Source of the DNA: Hydrogenophaga taeniospiralis
Lineage (GTDB): Bacteria; Pseudomonadota; Gammaproteobacteria; Burkholderiales; Burkholderiaceae_C
Reading direction: 5' to 3'
NCBI RefSeq assembly: GCF_020510445.1
Contig: NZ_JAHBAG010000001.1
Location: 4,750,501 to 4,814,500, forward strand
Length of the DNA: 64,000 nucleotides
The position numbers and the translations under genes are program-made. Under the pieces are notes generated by a model. That model made no database searches and was not told where the DNA came from. It was given only the letters and a program-made list of their open reading frames with translations. This document shows positions 26,191-36,425 of this stretch, in pieces (position 1 is the stretch's first letter; each line of letters begins with the position of its first letter).

Positions 26191-27137
26191 CCCACCCCCA
26201 GCAGCACGTTCACCAACAGGCCGATCACCGCAAGCAAAAAGGCGGTGCCCAGGAATTCCGGCACGCGGAAGATCCGCATCTTGGCGCTCGCCGTCTCGAC
26301 CACCGCCAGTGCGATGCCGCCCAGCGCCAGCTTGAACACCAGCATGGGCAGGGCCAGCAACAAGGCCATGGGTGCATGGGCCTGCGCCACGCCCCAGGGG
26401 AAAAACAGCGCCAGGCCGGCACAGGAGTAAGCAAACAGTTTCAGGCTGGCGGCCCACTCCATCAGCGCGAGGTGGCGGGCGGAGTATTCGAGCACCAGCG
26501 CCTCGTGGATCATGGTGAGCTCCAGGTGGGTGTCGGGGTTGTCCACCGGCACGCGCGCGTTCTCCGCGAGCGACACCATGGTGAAGGCCACGCCCGCGAG
26601 CAACAGGCTGGGATAGATCGTCAGTTCGCGGTGGGCGAGCGTCTCCACGATGGCGGTCAACGAGGTCGAGCCGGTGATCATCGAGGCGCAGAACAGCACC
26701 ATCAGCAAGGCGGGCTCGGCCAGAAAGCCCACCAGCATTTCGCGCCGGGCACCGAGCGTGCCGAAGGCCGTTCCCACGTCCATCGCCGCCAGCGAAATGA
26801 ACACGCGGGCCAGGGCGAACAGCCCCACCAGCGCAATCGCGTCGGCCGCGGGCGAGAGCGGCAGGTCGGTCGACAGGGTGGGAATGATGGCGCTGGCCAG
26901 CAGCATGCAGCCGAACACCACGTAGGGCGCGATCCGGTACAGGCGCGAGGCGTGTTCGGCCATGACGGACTCTTTGTGAAACAGCTTGTGCAGCATGCGG
27001 TAGGGCTGCAGCAAACCCGGCGCCGATTTGTTCTGCAACCAGTGACGCCACTGATTGACCCAGCCCGTGAGCAGGGGCGCCAGCAGCAAGGCCGTCACCA
27101 GCGCCAGCAATTGTGAAAAGACGCCCAGGGCACTCAT
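26187..27137 (-). CDS. Ehr-type cluster 2: HyfC/NuoH-like membrane subunit
   Basis: This 316-residue membrane protein of the complex I subunit 1 family has the signature ENARVPVDNPDTHLELTMIHEALVLEYS near residues 195-220 (split here by function: acidic quinone-cavity loop, then helix). The ATG at 27137 overlaps the subunit B stop in ATGA. The order B-C-E-F-G-I matches cluster 1 exactly, which implies duplication or separate acquisition of a whole module. Confidence 0.92.
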   Translation of the reverse strand: MSALGVFSQLLALVTALLLAPLLTGWVNQWRHWLQNKSAPGLLQPYRMLHKLFHKESVMAEHASRLYRIAPYVVFGCMLLASAIIPTLSTDLPLSPAADAIALVGLFALARVFISLAAMDVGTAFGTLGARREMLVGFLAEPALLMVLFCASMITGSTSLTAIVETLAHRELTIYPSLLLAGVAFTMVSLAENARVPVDNPDTHLELTMIHEALVLEYSARHLALMEWAASLKLFAYSCAGLALFFPWGVAQAHAPMALLLALPMLVFKLALGGIALAVVETASAKMRIFRVPEFLGTAFLLAVIGLLVNVLLGVG

Positions 27138-29158
27138 CGCTTCACCAGCAGCAGCAACACGATCAGCGTCGCGAAGCTGTACATCAGGTACACCGCGATC
27201 CGACCCTTCTGGAGCATCCCGACAACCCTGGACGCTTTGTCGACCAGCCGCGCCACCGGCAGGTACAGCCAGTGCCACAGCGGGTCTTCCACCTTGACCG
27301 CGTAGACCGGCCGTTCGTCAAACGCCGTGGGCAGTTGCCGTTGCAGGCGGAAAAAAGGCTCAAAGATCTGGCGGATCGGTTGCCCGAAGCCTTCGGCCGT
27401 GTCCTGCATGCGGGCGGTCTGCCAGGGGTGGCCGCAATCCCACGGAGGCGCCCGGCGCAGGCGGCCGTGGTAGAGCTTGCGCACCATCACGAACGCCAGG
27501 CCCATGCTGACCAGCACGCCCAACAGGAAGATCACGGGGGCATAGCTGGCCCGTTCCACGCCCACCGGAACCAGCAGCCAGCCGCTGGCCGCGGCGCTCT
27601 GGGACAGCCCCGCCTGCACCAGCCGCTGCGTGACGGGGCTGATCAGCGCAATCACCTGGTTCGGCAGCAGCCCCAGCCCCACGCAACCGCCCACCAACCA
27701 CAACATCCCCCCCCGCTCCCAGGGCCCGGCATCGTGGGCGCCGCTCAGCTTTTCCTCGCGCGGCTGGCCCAGAAAGATCACCCCGAAGTACTTGACCATG
27801 GTGTAGGCCGAGAGCGCGGCGATCAGCGCGACCAGCGCCGCCATGACCGGCAACAACATGTCGAGCGACGGACTGGGCAGCCCCGTGGTGAACAAAAAGC
27901 TCTGGAGCAACAACCACTCGGCCACGAAACCCCCGAAGGGCGGCAGACCGGCACAGGCCAGCACCCCGACCAGCGTGGGCCAGGCCACCCAGGGCATGGT
28001 GCGCATCAGGCCGCCGAGCTTGCCCAGGTTGCGCTCACCGGTGGCGTGCATCACCGCGCCGGTGCTGCAGAACAGCAGGCTCTTGAAAAAAGCGTGACCG
28101 ATCATGTGGTACATCGCCGCCGTCAGGGCCAGGGCCGACAAGGCCTGCATGCCGTAGGCGGAGAACAGCAGCGACAAGCCAAAACCCGTGCAGATCAGCC
28201 CGATGTTCTCGATCGACGAATAGGCCAGCAAACGCTTCATCTCCACCTGCACGGTGGAAAACACCACCCCGAACAACGCACTGGCCAGGCCCACAGCCAT
28301 CAGCAGCACACCCCACCACCAGATGCGGGTCTGGAGCAGATCGAAGGACACCCGCAGGATGCCGTACAGCGCAATCTTCAGCATCACCCCGCTCATCAGC
28401 GCTGAAAACGGTGACGGGGCGGCGGGGTGTGCCTCGGGCAGCCAGGCGTGCAAGGGAAGCACGCCAGCCTTCGCGCCGAATCCGAACAGCGCCAGCACGA
28501 AGGCGGCCGACCCCCAGAACGGCGACAGCTGCTGGGCGCGCATGTTGGCAAAGGTGTAGTCCCCGGTACCGGCCTGCAGCACCCCGAAACACAGCAGGAT
28601 GCCCAGCGCACCGATGTGCGCCACCAGCACATAGAGGTAAGCGGCCTGGCGAATCTCCGGCATGCGGTGGTTGGCCAGCACGAGAAAGAACGACGAGAAC
28701 GCCATGGTTTCCCACATCACCATGAACACATAGGCGTCGTCGGCCATCACCAGCATGGCGATACTGGCCAGAAAGACGTGGTATTCGAGACAGATGAGCC
28801 CCGGAGGCGTGCCTTCGCCACGGCGGAAGTAGCCCGCCGCAAACATGGACACACCCGCCGATACGCCACCGATCAGGATCAGGAAGAAAGCGGACAGGCT
28901 GTCGAGCCGCAAATGGAACGGCAACTGAGGCAGGCCCAGCGGCAGCACCGCCACCTCCGGCGTGGCGAACGCGGCGCTGATGCCCACCGCCATCAGGACC
29001 ACCGAAAAAAGAGCGCCCACCGGGAACAGCACCACCGCCACGAACCGGAACCGGCGCAGCGCCGCAACGCCTGCAACGCCAACCAGCAACCACGCCACGA
29101 CGACCACCAGAACCCAGTCCAGATGGAGCCATGAGGCAGGTTGAGGAAAACTGTTCAT
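27134..29158 (-). CDS. Ehr-type cluster 2: hydrogenase-4 subunit B-like (HyfB/NuoL family) proton-pumping subunit
   Basis: This 674-residue antiporter-family protein has channel residues in FMVMWETMAFSSFF and FGAKAGVLPLHAWLPEAHP, then SALMSGVMLKIALYGI. It carries the HyfB-type C-terminal extension (WDCGHPWQTARMQDTAEGF, then a final TM helix). It is the first gene of cluster 2, with GAGG upstream of the ATG at 29158. The promoter must lie in the 197-base space shared with the divergent DUF3460 gene. Confidence 0.93.
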   Translation of the reverse strand: MNSFPQPASWLHLDWVLVVVVAWLLVGVAGVAALRRFRFVAVVLFPVGALFSVVLMAVGISAAFATPEVAVLPLGLPQLPFHLRLDSLSAFFLILIGGVSAGVSMFAAGYFRRGEGTPPGLICLEYHVFLASIAMLVMADDAYVFMVMWETMAFSSFFLVLANHRMPEIRQAAYLYVLVAHIGALGILLCFGVLQAGTGDYTFANMRAQQLSPFWGSAAFVLALFGFGAKAGVLPLHAWLPEAHPAAPSPFSALMSGVMLKIALYGILRVSFDLLQTRIWWWGVLLMAVGLASALFGVVFSTVQVEMKRLLAYSSIENIGLICTGFGLSLLFSAYGMQALSALALTAAMYHMIGHAFFKSLLFCSTGAVMHATGERNLGKLGGLMRTMPWVAWPTLVGVLACAGLPPFGGFVAEWLLLQSFLFTTGLPSPSLDMLLPVMAALVALIAALSAYTMVKYFGVIFLGQPREEKLSGAHDAGPWERGGMLWLVGGCVGLGLLPNQVIALISPVTQRLVQAGLSQSAAASGWLLVPVGVERASYAPVIFLLGVLVSMGLAFVMVRKLYHGRLRRAPPWDCGHPWQTARMQDTAEGFGQPIRQIFEPFFRLQRQLPTAFDERPVYAVKVEDPLWHWLYLPVARLVDKASRVVGMLQKGRIAVYLMYSFATLIVLLLLVKR

Positions 29159-29310
29159 GGACCTTTCGCGCGTGTTGCGGACGCCCAAATGGTACGCCCG
29201 AAGCGGACGGGCTCCCGTCGGCAAGCCGCTGGCTGGCCCAGGCCTGATGCCGAAAGGACACAGACCGGCGCCGCCGCGCAGCCCCGGATCGGGCCGGCAG
29301 GCCCGCCCGG

Positions 29311-29316
29311 TAAAAT
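29311..29316 (+). promoter_or_regulatory. Possible -10 element for DUF3460-scpA
   Basis: TAAAAT lies 40 bases upstream of the DUF3460 start, inside the divergent space with cluster 2. It matches the hexamer upstream of metG. No -35 was recognised. Confidence 0.3.
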
Positions 29317-29355
29317 CGGCGTTTTCCCCATCTTGCGCCGCCCGCGCCACCGACC

Positions 29356-29568
29356 ATGTCTTTCTTCGCCCGCCCGCACTACACGTCTGACGCGACGCAG
29401 TTCATCGACAAGCTCAAGGCCGACAAGCCCACGCTGGAGCAGGAACAGCGCCAGGGACGCGCCCTGCTGTGGGACAAGCAGATCGACCGCGACTTCCAGG
29501 CCAAGGCCGCAGCGACCACCGTGCCCCAGCAGCCCTACGTGTACCAGACCCAGGCCGACCCGCACTGA
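29356..29568 (+). CDS. DUF3460 family small protein
   Basis: This 70-residue soluble protein matches DUF3460, a short family seen mostly in beta-proteobacteria: TQFIDKLKADKPTLEQEQRQ, then GRALLWDKQIDRDFQA and VPQQPYVY. Function is unknown. It is followed after 25 bases by scpA, a common order in Burkholderiales, which also supports the lineage call. Confidence 0.9.
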   Translation: MSFFARPHYTSDATQFIDKLKADKPTLEQEQRQGRALLWDKQIDRDFQAKAAATTVPQQPYVYQTQADPH

Positions 29569-29593
29569 TTCCGCCCCCGCCCGGGCGCATGCC

Positions 29594-30445
29594 ATGAGCC
29601 ACGAATCGCCGGCACTCGACGAAGCCCCGCAGGGGCTGGACGATGTGCTGCCCACCGTGGTCGACCACGTCGCCCTGGCGCGGCTGTATGGCGAGCCGCT
29701 GTTCACCATGCCGCGGGATCTGTACATCCCGCCCGATGCGCTGCAGATCTTCCTGGAGGCCTTTGAAGGGCCGCTGGACCTGCTGCTCTACCTGATCCGC
29801 AAGCAGAACTTCAACATCCTCGACATCCCGATGGCGGCGGTGACGCGCCAGTACCTGAGCTACGTGGACGAGATCCGCGCCAGCAACCTGGAACTGGCGG
29901 CCGAGTACCTGCTGATGGCGGCGATGCTGATCGAGATCAAGTCGCGCATGCTGCTGCCGCCCAAGAAGGTGGCCGAAGGCGAAGAAGCCGAAGACCCGCG
30001 CGCCGAGCTGGTGCGCCGCCTGCTCGAATACGAGCAGATGAAGCTGGCTGGCCAGCGTCTGGCCGAGATGCCGCAGTACGGCCGCGATTTCCTGCGCGCG
30101 CAGGTCTACGTGGAACAGGCCCTGGTGCCGCGCTTTCCCGACGTGCACGTGCTCGACCTGCAGGGCGCCTGGCGCGACATCCTCAAGCGCGCCAAGCTGG
30201 TCCAGCACCACAAGATCAGCCGCGAGGAACTCTCGGTGCGCGAACACATGAGCATCGTGCTGCGCAAGCTGCAGGGCCAGCGCTTCGTGGAATTCGGCGA
30301 CCTGTTCGACCCCACCCGGGGTTCGCAGGTGCTGGTGGTGACCTTCATCGCCATGCTGGAGCTGGCCAAGGAAACGCTGATCGAACTCACGCAGGCCGAG
30401 GCCTTTGCCCCCATCTACGTGCGGCTGGCCTACTCACCCAACTGA
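29594..30445 (+). CDS. scpA: Segregation and condensation protein A
   Basis: This 283-residue kleisin bridges the SMC heads in chromosome condensation. The family core is clear: [25 protein letters not shown] near residues 57-81, then [21 protein letters not shown]. The acidic stretch [22 protein letters not shown] follows. The ATG at 29594 gives a 50-residue N-terminal extension before the core. No scpB lies next to it in this window. Confidence 0.95.
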   Translation: MSHESPALDEAPQGLDDVLPTVVDHVALARLYGEPLFTMPRDLYIPPDALQIFLEAFEGPLDLLLYLIRKQNFNILDIPMAAVTRQYLSYVDEIRASNLELAAEYLLMAAMLIEIKSRMLLPPKKVAEGEEAEDPRAELVRRLLEYEQMKLAGQRLAEMPQYGRDFLRAQVYVEQALVPRFPDVHVLDLQGAWRDILKRAKLVQHHKISREELSVREHMSIVLRKLQGQRFVEFGDLFDPTRGSQVLVVTFIAMLELAKETLIELTQAEAFAPIYVRLAYSPN

Positions 30446-30515
30446 ACCGAACTGGCCACCGCGCCCCGCTGTACGGGCGCGCACCCAGCACCACACCCCT
30501 TCACATCAGAGAGCC

Positions 30516-32120
30516 ATGAGCGCCCACCATTCCTTTGACGTTCTCATCATCGGCAGCGGCCTGGCCGGTCTCACGGCCGCGTTGAAACTCGCGCCCACCC
30601 ACCGTGTGGCGGTGGTGACCAAACGCGGCATCTCCGACGGCTCCAGCAACTGGGCCCAGGGCGGCATTGCCGCCGTGCTGGCCGAGGGCGACAGCTACGC
30701 CTCGCACGTGGACGACACGCTGGTCGCCGGCGCCGGGCTGTGCGATCTGGAGGCCACGCAGTTCACGGTGGAGAACGCGCCCGCGGCCATCGCCTGGTTG
30801 CAGGAACTGGGCGTTCCCTTCTCCACCGAAAACGGCGAACTGCACCTCACGCGCGAAGGCGGCCATTCCCACCGGCGCATCGTGCACGCCACCGACGCCA
30901 CCGGGGCGGCCGTGCAGGCGACCCTGAGCCAGCTGGCCCGTGTCACGCCCGGCATCACCTTCTTCGAGAACCACATGCTGGTCGATCTGGTCACCGAGCG
31001 CCAGTTGCCCGACCACAAGCCCGGCGTGGGGTCCACCCGTTGTTATGGCGCCTATGTGCTGGATGTGGACCGCGACGAGGTCGAGACCTTCAGCGCGCAG
31101 CACACCATCCTGGCCACCGGCGGGGCCGGCAAGGTCTACCTCTACACCACCAACCCCGACACCGCCACCGGCGACGGCATCGCCGCCGGCTGGCGCGCGG
31201 GTTGCCGCGTCGGCAACATGGAATTCATCCAGTTCCACCCGACCTGCCTGTACCACCCCAACGTCAAGAACTTCCTCATCACCGAGGCCGTGCGGGGCGA
31301 AGGCGGGCAATTGAAGCTGCCACCGCACCTGGGCAGCCACCGCTTCATGCCCGACCACGATCCACGCGCCGAACTCGCACCGCGTGACATCGTGGCCCGC
31401 GCCATCGACTATGAGATGAAGCGCCACGGACTGGATTGCGTGCACCTGGACATCTCGCACCAGAGCCCCGAGTTCCTGAACGAGCATTTCCCCAACATCC
31501 TCGCGCGCTGCGCCGAGTTGGGCATCGACATCACCAAAGAGCCCATCCCCGTGGTGCCCGCCGCGCACTACACCTGCGGGGGGCTGGTGACCGACCTGGA
31601 AGGCCACACCGACATCGACGGTCTGTACGCCGTGGGCGAAACCACCTGCACCGGCCTGCACGGCGCCAACCGCCTGGCCAGCAACTCGCTGGTCGAATGC
31701 ATGGTGTTCGCCCAGGCCGCGGTGAAGGCCATCGGCACCGCGGCATTGACCCCGCGCCCGGACATCCCGCTGTGGGACGACAGCCGCGTGACCGACGCCG
31801 ACGAGCAGGTGGTGATCTCGCACAACTGGGACGAACTGCGCCGCTTCATGTGGGATTACGTGGGCATCGTGCGCACCAACAAGCGCCTGGAGCGCGCCGC
31901 CCACCGCATCACCCTGCTGCAGCGCGAAATCCAGGAGTTCTATTCGCAGTTCCACGTCACACGCGATCTGCTGGAACTGCGCAACCTGGTGCAGGTGGCC
32001 GACTTGATCGTGATGTCGGCCATGATGCGGCATGAGAGCCGGGGTCTGCACTACAGCCGCGACTACCCCGACCTGCTGCCCGAGGCCAAGCCGACGATTC
32101 TGGTGCCGCCCTTGCGCTGA
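30516..32120 (+). CDS. nadB: L-aspartate oxidase
   Basis: This 534-residue flavoenzyme makes iminoaspartate for NAD synthesis. The FAD-binding motif [11 protein letters not shown] is at residues 13-23, and the succinate dehydrogenase/fumarate reductase family features follow: [33 protein letters not shown] and [15 protein letters not shown]. The ATG at 30516 was chosen over the long upstream frame, which overlaps scpA. nadA and nadC are not in the window. Confidence 0.96.
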   Translation: MSAHHSFDVLIIGSGLAGLTAALKLAPTHRVAVVTKRGISDGSSNWAQGGIAAVLAEGDSYASHVDDTLVAGAGLCDLEATQFTVENAPAAIAWLQELGVPFSTENGELHLTREGGHSHRRIVHATDATGAAVQATLSQLARVTPGITFFENHMLVDLVTERQLPDHKPGVGSTRCYGAYVLDVDRDEVETFSAQHTILATGGAGKVYLYTTNPDTATGDGIAAGWRAGCRVGNMEFIQFHPTCLYHPNVKNFLITEAVRGEGGQLKLPPHLGSHRFMPDHDPRAELAPRDIVARAIDYEMKRHGLDCVHLDISHQSPEFLNEHFPNILARCAELGIDITKEPIPVVPAAHYTCGGLVTDLEGHTDIDGLYAVGETTCTGLHGANRLASNSLVECMVFAQAAVKAIGTAALTPRPDIPLWDDSRVTDADEQVVISHNWDELRRFMWDYVGIVRTNKRLERAAHRITLLQREIQEFYSQFHVTRDLLELRNLVQVADLIVMSAMMRHESRGLHYSRDYPDLLPEAKPTILVPPLR

Positions 32121-32203
32121 CCAGACCAGCGCCAAGCACGCTCCGGGGCCCGCCGCCGGGGGCTGCCCCTGCATGCCCACCCGTCTCAGGCTAAAGTACA
32201 GGG

Positions 32204-34453
32204 ATGACCACCGTGGCTGAAACCGGCAAAAAGAGATCCTCCGCTGCCCAGGCGCACCCGGCGGCGAGTGCCGCCGCGGCCAGCTTTGCGGCACTGGTGG
32301 GCAAGCTGGACTATCTGAGCCCGGCCGAGATCGAAAGCGTGCGCCAGGCCTACCGCTTTGCCGACGAAGCCCACCTGGGTCAGTTGCGCAAGAACGGCGA
32401 CCCCTACATCACCCACCCCATCGCGGTGGCGGCCCAATGCGCCGAATGGAAACTCGACGCCCAGGCCCTGATGGCGGCGCTCATGCACGACGCCATCGAA
32501 GACTGCGGCGTCACCAAGGAAGAGCTGGTCCAGCGCTTTGGCGCGCCGGTGGCCGACCTCGTGGACGGGCTCACCAAGCTGGAACGGCTGGAGTTCGACA
32601 CCCGGGAACAGAACCAGGCAGAGTCGTTCCGCAAGATGCTGCTGGCCATGGCCAAGGATGTGCGGGTCATCCTGATCAAGCTGGCCGACCGCACCCACAA
32701 CATGCGCACCATGGGCGACATGCCGCGCAGCAAGTGGCAGCGCATCAGCAGCGAGACCCTGGAGATCTACGCCCCCATCGCGCACCGCCTGGGGCTGAAC
32801 TTCACCTACCGCGAACTGCAGGATCTCGCCTTCCGCTTTCTCCACCCCTGGCGTTACGAGGTGCTGTCCAAGGCCTTGAACAAGTCGCGCACCCGGCGCC
32901 ACGACCTCATTGCCCGGGTCCAGCGGGAGGTCGAGGCCGCGTTTGCGCGCCAGGGCATGGGGGTGCGCATCCTGGGCCGCGAAAAGACGCTGAATTCGGT
33001 CTACCGCAAGATGGACAGCAAGCACCTGTCGTTCTCCCAGGTGACCGACATCTACGGTTTTCGCATCGTCGTGCCCGAACTGACCGACTGCTACACCGCC
33101 ATGGGCATCCTGCACCAGCTCTACAAGCCGGTGCCGGGCAAGTTCCGCGACTACGTGGCCATTCCCAAGGTCAATGGCTACCAGTCGCTGCACACCACCC
33201 TGATCGGCCCGTTTGGCACCAACATCGAGTTCCAGCTGCGCACCCACGCCATGGACGTGGTGGCCGAGTCGGGCGTGGCCGCGCACTGGCTCTACAAAGC
33301 CAGCGAACCGGGCAGCGACACCTCGCAGCGCCTGGGCACGCAGTGGCTGCAGTCCCTGCTGGACATTCAGCAGGAAACCCACGACGCCGGCGAGTTCTGG
33401 GACCACGTCAAGATCGACCTGTTCCCCGATGCGGTCTATGTGTTCACGCCCAAGAGCAAGATCCTCGCGCTGCCACGCGGCGCCACCGTGATGGATTTCG
33501 CCTACGCCATCCACAGCGGCGTGGGCAACCGGGCGGTGGCCGCCAGGATCAATGGCGAGCAAAGGCCGCTGCGCACCGAGCTGGCCAATGGCGACGTGGT
33601 GGAAATCGTCACCGGCGACACCGCCGAACCCAATCCGGCCTGGCTGTCGTTCGTGAAGACCGGGCGTGCCCGCTCCAAGATCCGCCACCACCTCAAGACC
33701 CTGGCGCAGGAAAAAGCCAACGAACTGGGCGAGCGCATGCTCACCCAGGCCCTGCGCTCCGAGGGCATCGCGACCCTGCCAGACGAGGAAGGCGACCACA
33801 AGAGCACCTGGGAAAAGCTGCTGCGCTTCACCGGCAACAAGTCTCGACACGAACTGATGACCGACATCGGGATGGGCAAGCGCATCGCCAGCATGGTGGG
33901 CAAAAAACTCGCTGTGCTGCTGTCGGAAACCGGTCTCAAGCCCGACGCGCTGCTCATCAGCACCGAGCGCTACGCCAGCGGCCAGGACGAGACGGTTTCG
34001 CAAGGCGTGGTCAGCCTGGACGGCAGTGAGGGCCTGTCGGTGCAGTACGCCCCGTGCTGCCAACCGATCCCGGGCGACCGCATCGTAGGCTATCTGGGTC
34101 GCGGGGAGGGCCTGGTGGTGCACGCCGAAGACTGCCCCACGGGCAAACGCCTGTTGCTGCGCGACAGCGAGCGCTTCCTGCAGGTGGAGTGGGCCGACGA
34201 GCCCGTGCGTCCGTTCGACACCACGGTGGTGGTCACGGTGGCCAACGGCAAGGGGGTGCTGGCCCGCGTGGCCTCGGCCATCGCCTCGGCCGAGGCCGAC
34301 ATCACCCACGTGGACATGGGCGACGAACCGGCACAGACGGCCACCGACATCCGCTTCTCGGTTTCGGTGCGCGACCGCCAGCACCTGGCCGACGTTTTGC
34401 GCAGCCTCAAGCGCACGACCTCGGTCATCAAGGCCCAGCGCTTCAAGCCCTGA
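32204..34453 (+). CDS. spoT: Bifunctional (p)ppGpp synthetase/hydrolase SpoT
   Basis: This 749-residue Rel-Spo protein has the metal-binding HD hydrolase domain (HDAIEDCG near residue 97), a synthetase domain (GREKTLNSVYRKM, TDIYGFRIVV, KVNGYQSLHTT), a TGS domain (VYVFTPKSKILALPRGATVMDFAYAIH) and a C-terminal ACT domain (VVVTVANGKGVLARVASAIA). An intact HD motif supports hydrolase activity. It converges with greB with no bases between the stops and no obvious terminator between them. Confidence 0.95.
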   Translation: MTTVAETGKKRSSAAQAHPAASAAAASFAALVGKLDYLSPAEIESVRQAYRFADEAHLGQLRKNGDPYITHPIAVAAQCAEWKLDAQALMAALMHDAIEDCGVTKEELVQRFGAPVADLVDGLTKLERLEFDTREQNQAESFRKMLLAMAKDVRVILIKLADRTHNMRTMGDMPRSKWQRISSETLEIYAPIAHRLGLNFTYRELQDLAFRFLHPWRYEVLSKALNKSRTRRHDLIARVQREVEAAFARQGMGVRILGREKTLNSVYRKMDSKHLSFSQVTDIYGFRIVVPELTDCYTAMGILHQLYKPVPGKFRDYVAIPKVNGYQSLHTTLIGPFGTNIEFQLRTHAMDVVAESGVAAHWLYKASEPGSDTSQRLGTQWLQSLLDIQQETHDAGEFWDHVKIDLFPDAVYVFTPKSKILALPRGATVMDFAYAIHSGVGNRAVAARINGEQRPLRTELANGDVVEIVTGDTAEPNPAWLSFVKTGRARSKIRHHLKTLAQEKANELGERMLTQALRSEGIATLPDEEGDHKSTWEKLLRFTGNKSRHELMTDIGMGKRIASMVGKKLAVLLSETGLKPDALLISTERYASGQDETVSQGVVSLDGSEGLSVQYAPCCQPIPGDRIVGYLGRGEGLVVHAEDCPTGKRLLLRDSERFLQVEWADEPVRPFDTTVVVTVANGKGVLARVASAIASAEADITHVDMGDEPAQTATDIRFSVSVRDRQHLADVLRSLKRTTSVIKAQRFKP

Positions 34454-35017
34454 TCAGGTCTTCGCGGCGGGCGCCGGATACGTCACCGACACGATGTCCA
34501 GTTCCTGCACACCACCGGGCACCACCAGCCGCACCACCTCGCCCACACGGGCCTTGAGCAGCGCGCGCGCCACGGGTGACACCCAGCTGATCTGTCCCTG
34601 CGCGCTGTCGGCCTCGTCCACGCCGAGGATGGTCACCGTGGTTTCCAGCCCCGACTCGTCGGCGTAGGTCACGGTGGCGCCGAAAAACACCTGGTCGCCT
34701 CCGTGGTGCATGGAAGCATCCACCACCTCGGCGATCTCCAGCCGCTGGGTCAGGAAGCGGATGCGGCGGTCGATCTCGCGCAACCGCTTTTTGCCGTACA
34801 GGTAGTCCCCGTTCTCCGAGCGGTCGCCGTTGCTGGCCGCCCAGTGGACGATTTCCACCATCTTCGGACGCTCCTCGTCCATCAGCGTGAACAACTCGGC
34901 GCGCAGCCGGTCGTAGCCAGCGCGCGTGATGTAGTTCTTGCCGCTGGGCACGGGCGCGGCGACGGGCAGTTCGTCGTCGGCGTCCTGATCGGACTCGCGG
35001 GTGAAGGCCTTGCTCAT
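34454..35017 (-). CDS. greB: Transcription elongation factor GreB
   Basis: This 187-residue factor rescues backtracked RNA polymerase. It has the N-terminal coiled coil (ITRAGYDRLRAELFTLMDEERPKMVEIVHWAASNGDRSENGDYLYGKKRLREIDRRIRFL in overall pattern; key acidic tip DRSENGDY) and the FKBP-like C-terminal domain (VFFGATVTYADE, WVSPVARALL). The SNGDRSENGDY tip and the YGKKRLREID form favour GreB over GreA. The ATG at 35017 was chosen; the frame upstream runs into tRNA-Arg. Confidence 0.92.
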   Translation of the reverse strand: MSKAFTRESDQDADDELPVAAPVPSGKNYITRAGYDRLRAELFTLMDEERPKMVEIVHWAASNGDRSENGDYLYGKKRLREIDRRIRFLTQRLEIAEVVDASMHHGGDQVFFGATVTYADESGLETTVTILGVDEADSAQGQISWVSPVARALLKARVGEVVRLVVPGGVQELDIVSVTYPAPAAKT

Positions 35018-35040
35018 GGGTACGGTGTACAGCAGAAATG

Positions 35041-35071
35041 AAAAAGCCTGCAGCTTTTGGCTGCAGGCTTT
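35041..35071 (-). terminator. Rho-independent terminator after tRNA-Arg
   Basis: A perfect 12-bp stem (AAAGCCTGCAGC, 35043-35054, paired with 35060-35071) with a 5-base loop is followed on the minus strand by TTCATTTC. It lies 6 bases past the tRNA-Arg 3' end, so it probably ends the tRNA transcript before greB. Confidence 0.75.
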
Positions 35072-35076
35072 CATTT

Positions 35077-35153
35077 TGGTGCGGCTGGCAGGAATCGAAC
35101 CCACGACCCCTTGGTTCGTAGCCAAGTACTCTATCCAGCTGAGCTACAGCCGC
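35077..35153 (-). tRNA. tRNA-Arg (anticodon ACG)
   Basis: The 77-base gene has a perfect 7-bp acceptor stem (GCGGCTG/CAGCCGC), D-arm GTAGCTCAGCTGGATAGAG, anticodon arm CTTGG-CTACGAA-CCAAG (anticodon ACG, read as ICG) and T-arm GTGGGTTCGAATCC, with CCA encoded. Confidence 0.96.
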
Positions 35154-35182
35154 GTAAGCCACGCATTGTAGCACGACTTTTT

Positions 35183-35259
35183 TGGTAGGCCGTGTTGGAC
35201 TTGAACCAACGACCAAAGGATTATGAGTCCTCTGCTCTAACCAACTGAGCTAACGGCCC
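35183..35259 (-). tRNA. tRNA with CAT anticodon (lysidine Ile2 or elongator Met)
   Basis: The 77-base gene has anticodon loop CTCATAA, T-arm GTTGGTTCAAGTCCAAC and encoded CCA. Acceptor stem GGGCCGT/ACGGCCT has a G1-U72 wobble and C4-G69, C5-G68 pairs. C-G pairs at 4 and 5 are among the features that TilS uses to recognise Ile2 in E. coli, and the T-arm resembles Ile2, so Ile2 is slightly favoured. A general annotation tool would probably call it Met. Confidence 0.9.
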
Positions 35260-35308
35260 GCGAAGGGGTGGATTGTAGAGGCCGCCGACGAGCGCCAGCC
35301 GGGGCCGG

Positions 35309-36328
35309 CTATTTGCTGTGGCTCAGCGCGTTGCTCACCAGCTTGGCCGTGACGTCAACGATCTGGATCATGCGTTCGTAGGACATGCGCTGGGGCCCGA
35401 TGACGCCCAGCGTGCCCACCACCTGCCCGTCGACTTCGTACGGGGCCGTCACGACCGACAGGTCTTCGAAGGGCACCACCTGGCTTTCGCCACCGATGTA
35501 GATGCGCACGCCATCGGCCTGGGCCGACACGTCGAGCAGGCGAATCAGCTGCGTCTTCTGCTCGAACAGATCGAACAGGCGACGCAGGTTGCCCATGTCG
35601 CTGGAGAACTCGCTGACCGAGAGCAGGTTGCGCTCGCCAGAGACCACCACCGCCTCCTGCCCCGCGTTGTCGTCGGCGCCGATCTCCACCGCGGCCTGCA
35701 TCAGGGTCGCGATCTCGCCACGCAGCACATCGACCTCGGTCTTCAGCCGTGAGCGCACCTCTTCCATGGTCAGCCCCGAGTAATGGGCGTTGAGGAAATT
35801 GGCCGCCTCCAGCAACTGCGACTGGGTGAAATGCACCTGGGTGTGGATGATGCGGTTCTGCACATCGCCATCGGGCGACACCAGGATCACCAGCACCCGC
35901 CGCTCGGACAGGCTGAGAAATTCAATGTGGCGAAACACCGAAGCTCGGCGCGGCGCCATCACCACGCCCACGAAGTGCGAGAGGCTGGAGAGCATTTGCG
36001 CGGCGTGGCTGATGACGCGCTGGGGCTGGCCCGCCTCGATGCCCGGTGCGCCCATCTCGCCCACCCCCGGCAGTCCGTCGCGCCGCACCGTGAGCATGGT
36101 GTCGACGAACAGGCGGTAGCCACGCGCGGTGGGAATCCGACCGGCCGAGGTGTGGGGGCTCGCGATCAGACCCAGCTCTTCAAGGTCGCTCATCACGTTG
36201 CGGATGGTCGCGGGCGAGAGATCCAGACCGGCGGCTTTGGCCAGCGTGCGGGAACCCACGGGCTGCCCGTCGGCGATATATCGCTCGACGAGGGCCTTGA
36301 GCAGCAACTTGGCGCGGTCATCCAACAT
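35309..36328 (-). CDS. hrcA: Heat-inducible transcription repressor HrcA
   Basis: This 339-residue repressor has the N-terminal winged helix ([46 protein letters not shown] in pattern; key [13 protein letters not shown] and [16 protein letters not shown]), followed by GAF-like and insert domains ([18 protein letters not shown]). HrcA binds CIRCE operators at heat-shock genes. No CIRCE element (TTAGCACTC-N9-GAGTGCTAA) was seen in this window. It is divergent from nadK with 97 bases between. Confidence 0.96.
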   Translation of the reverse strand: MLDDRAKLLLKALVERYIADGQPVGSRTLAKAAGLDLSPATIRNVMSDLEELGLIASPHTSAGRIPTARGYRLFVDTMLTVRRDGLPGVGEMGAPGIEAGQPQRVISHAAQMLSSLSHFVGVVMAPRRASVFRHIEFLSLSERRVLVILVSPDGDVQNRIIHTQVHFTQSQLLEAANFLNAHYSGLTMEEVRSRLKTEVDVLRGEIATLMQAAVEIGADDNAGQEAVVVSGERNLLSVSEFSSDMGNLRRLFDLFEQKTQLIRLLDVSAQADGVRIYIGGESQVVPFEDLSVVTAPYEVDGQVVGTLGVIGPQRMSYERMIQIVDVTAKLVSNALSHSK

Positions 36329-36425
36329 GGTTTCATTTTACGGAGGTATGCGCCCCGCGGGAGCCCGCGGGCGACAAGGGTTTTCCGGGTCGGGCGGGCC
36401 GCGCGGGCTATGTTGTAATTTGTGC

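Noticed and set aside
32186..34384. 732-codon open frame opposite spoT
   Set aside because: Antisense shadow of spoT, whose HD, synthetase, TGS and ACT motifs are unmistakable.
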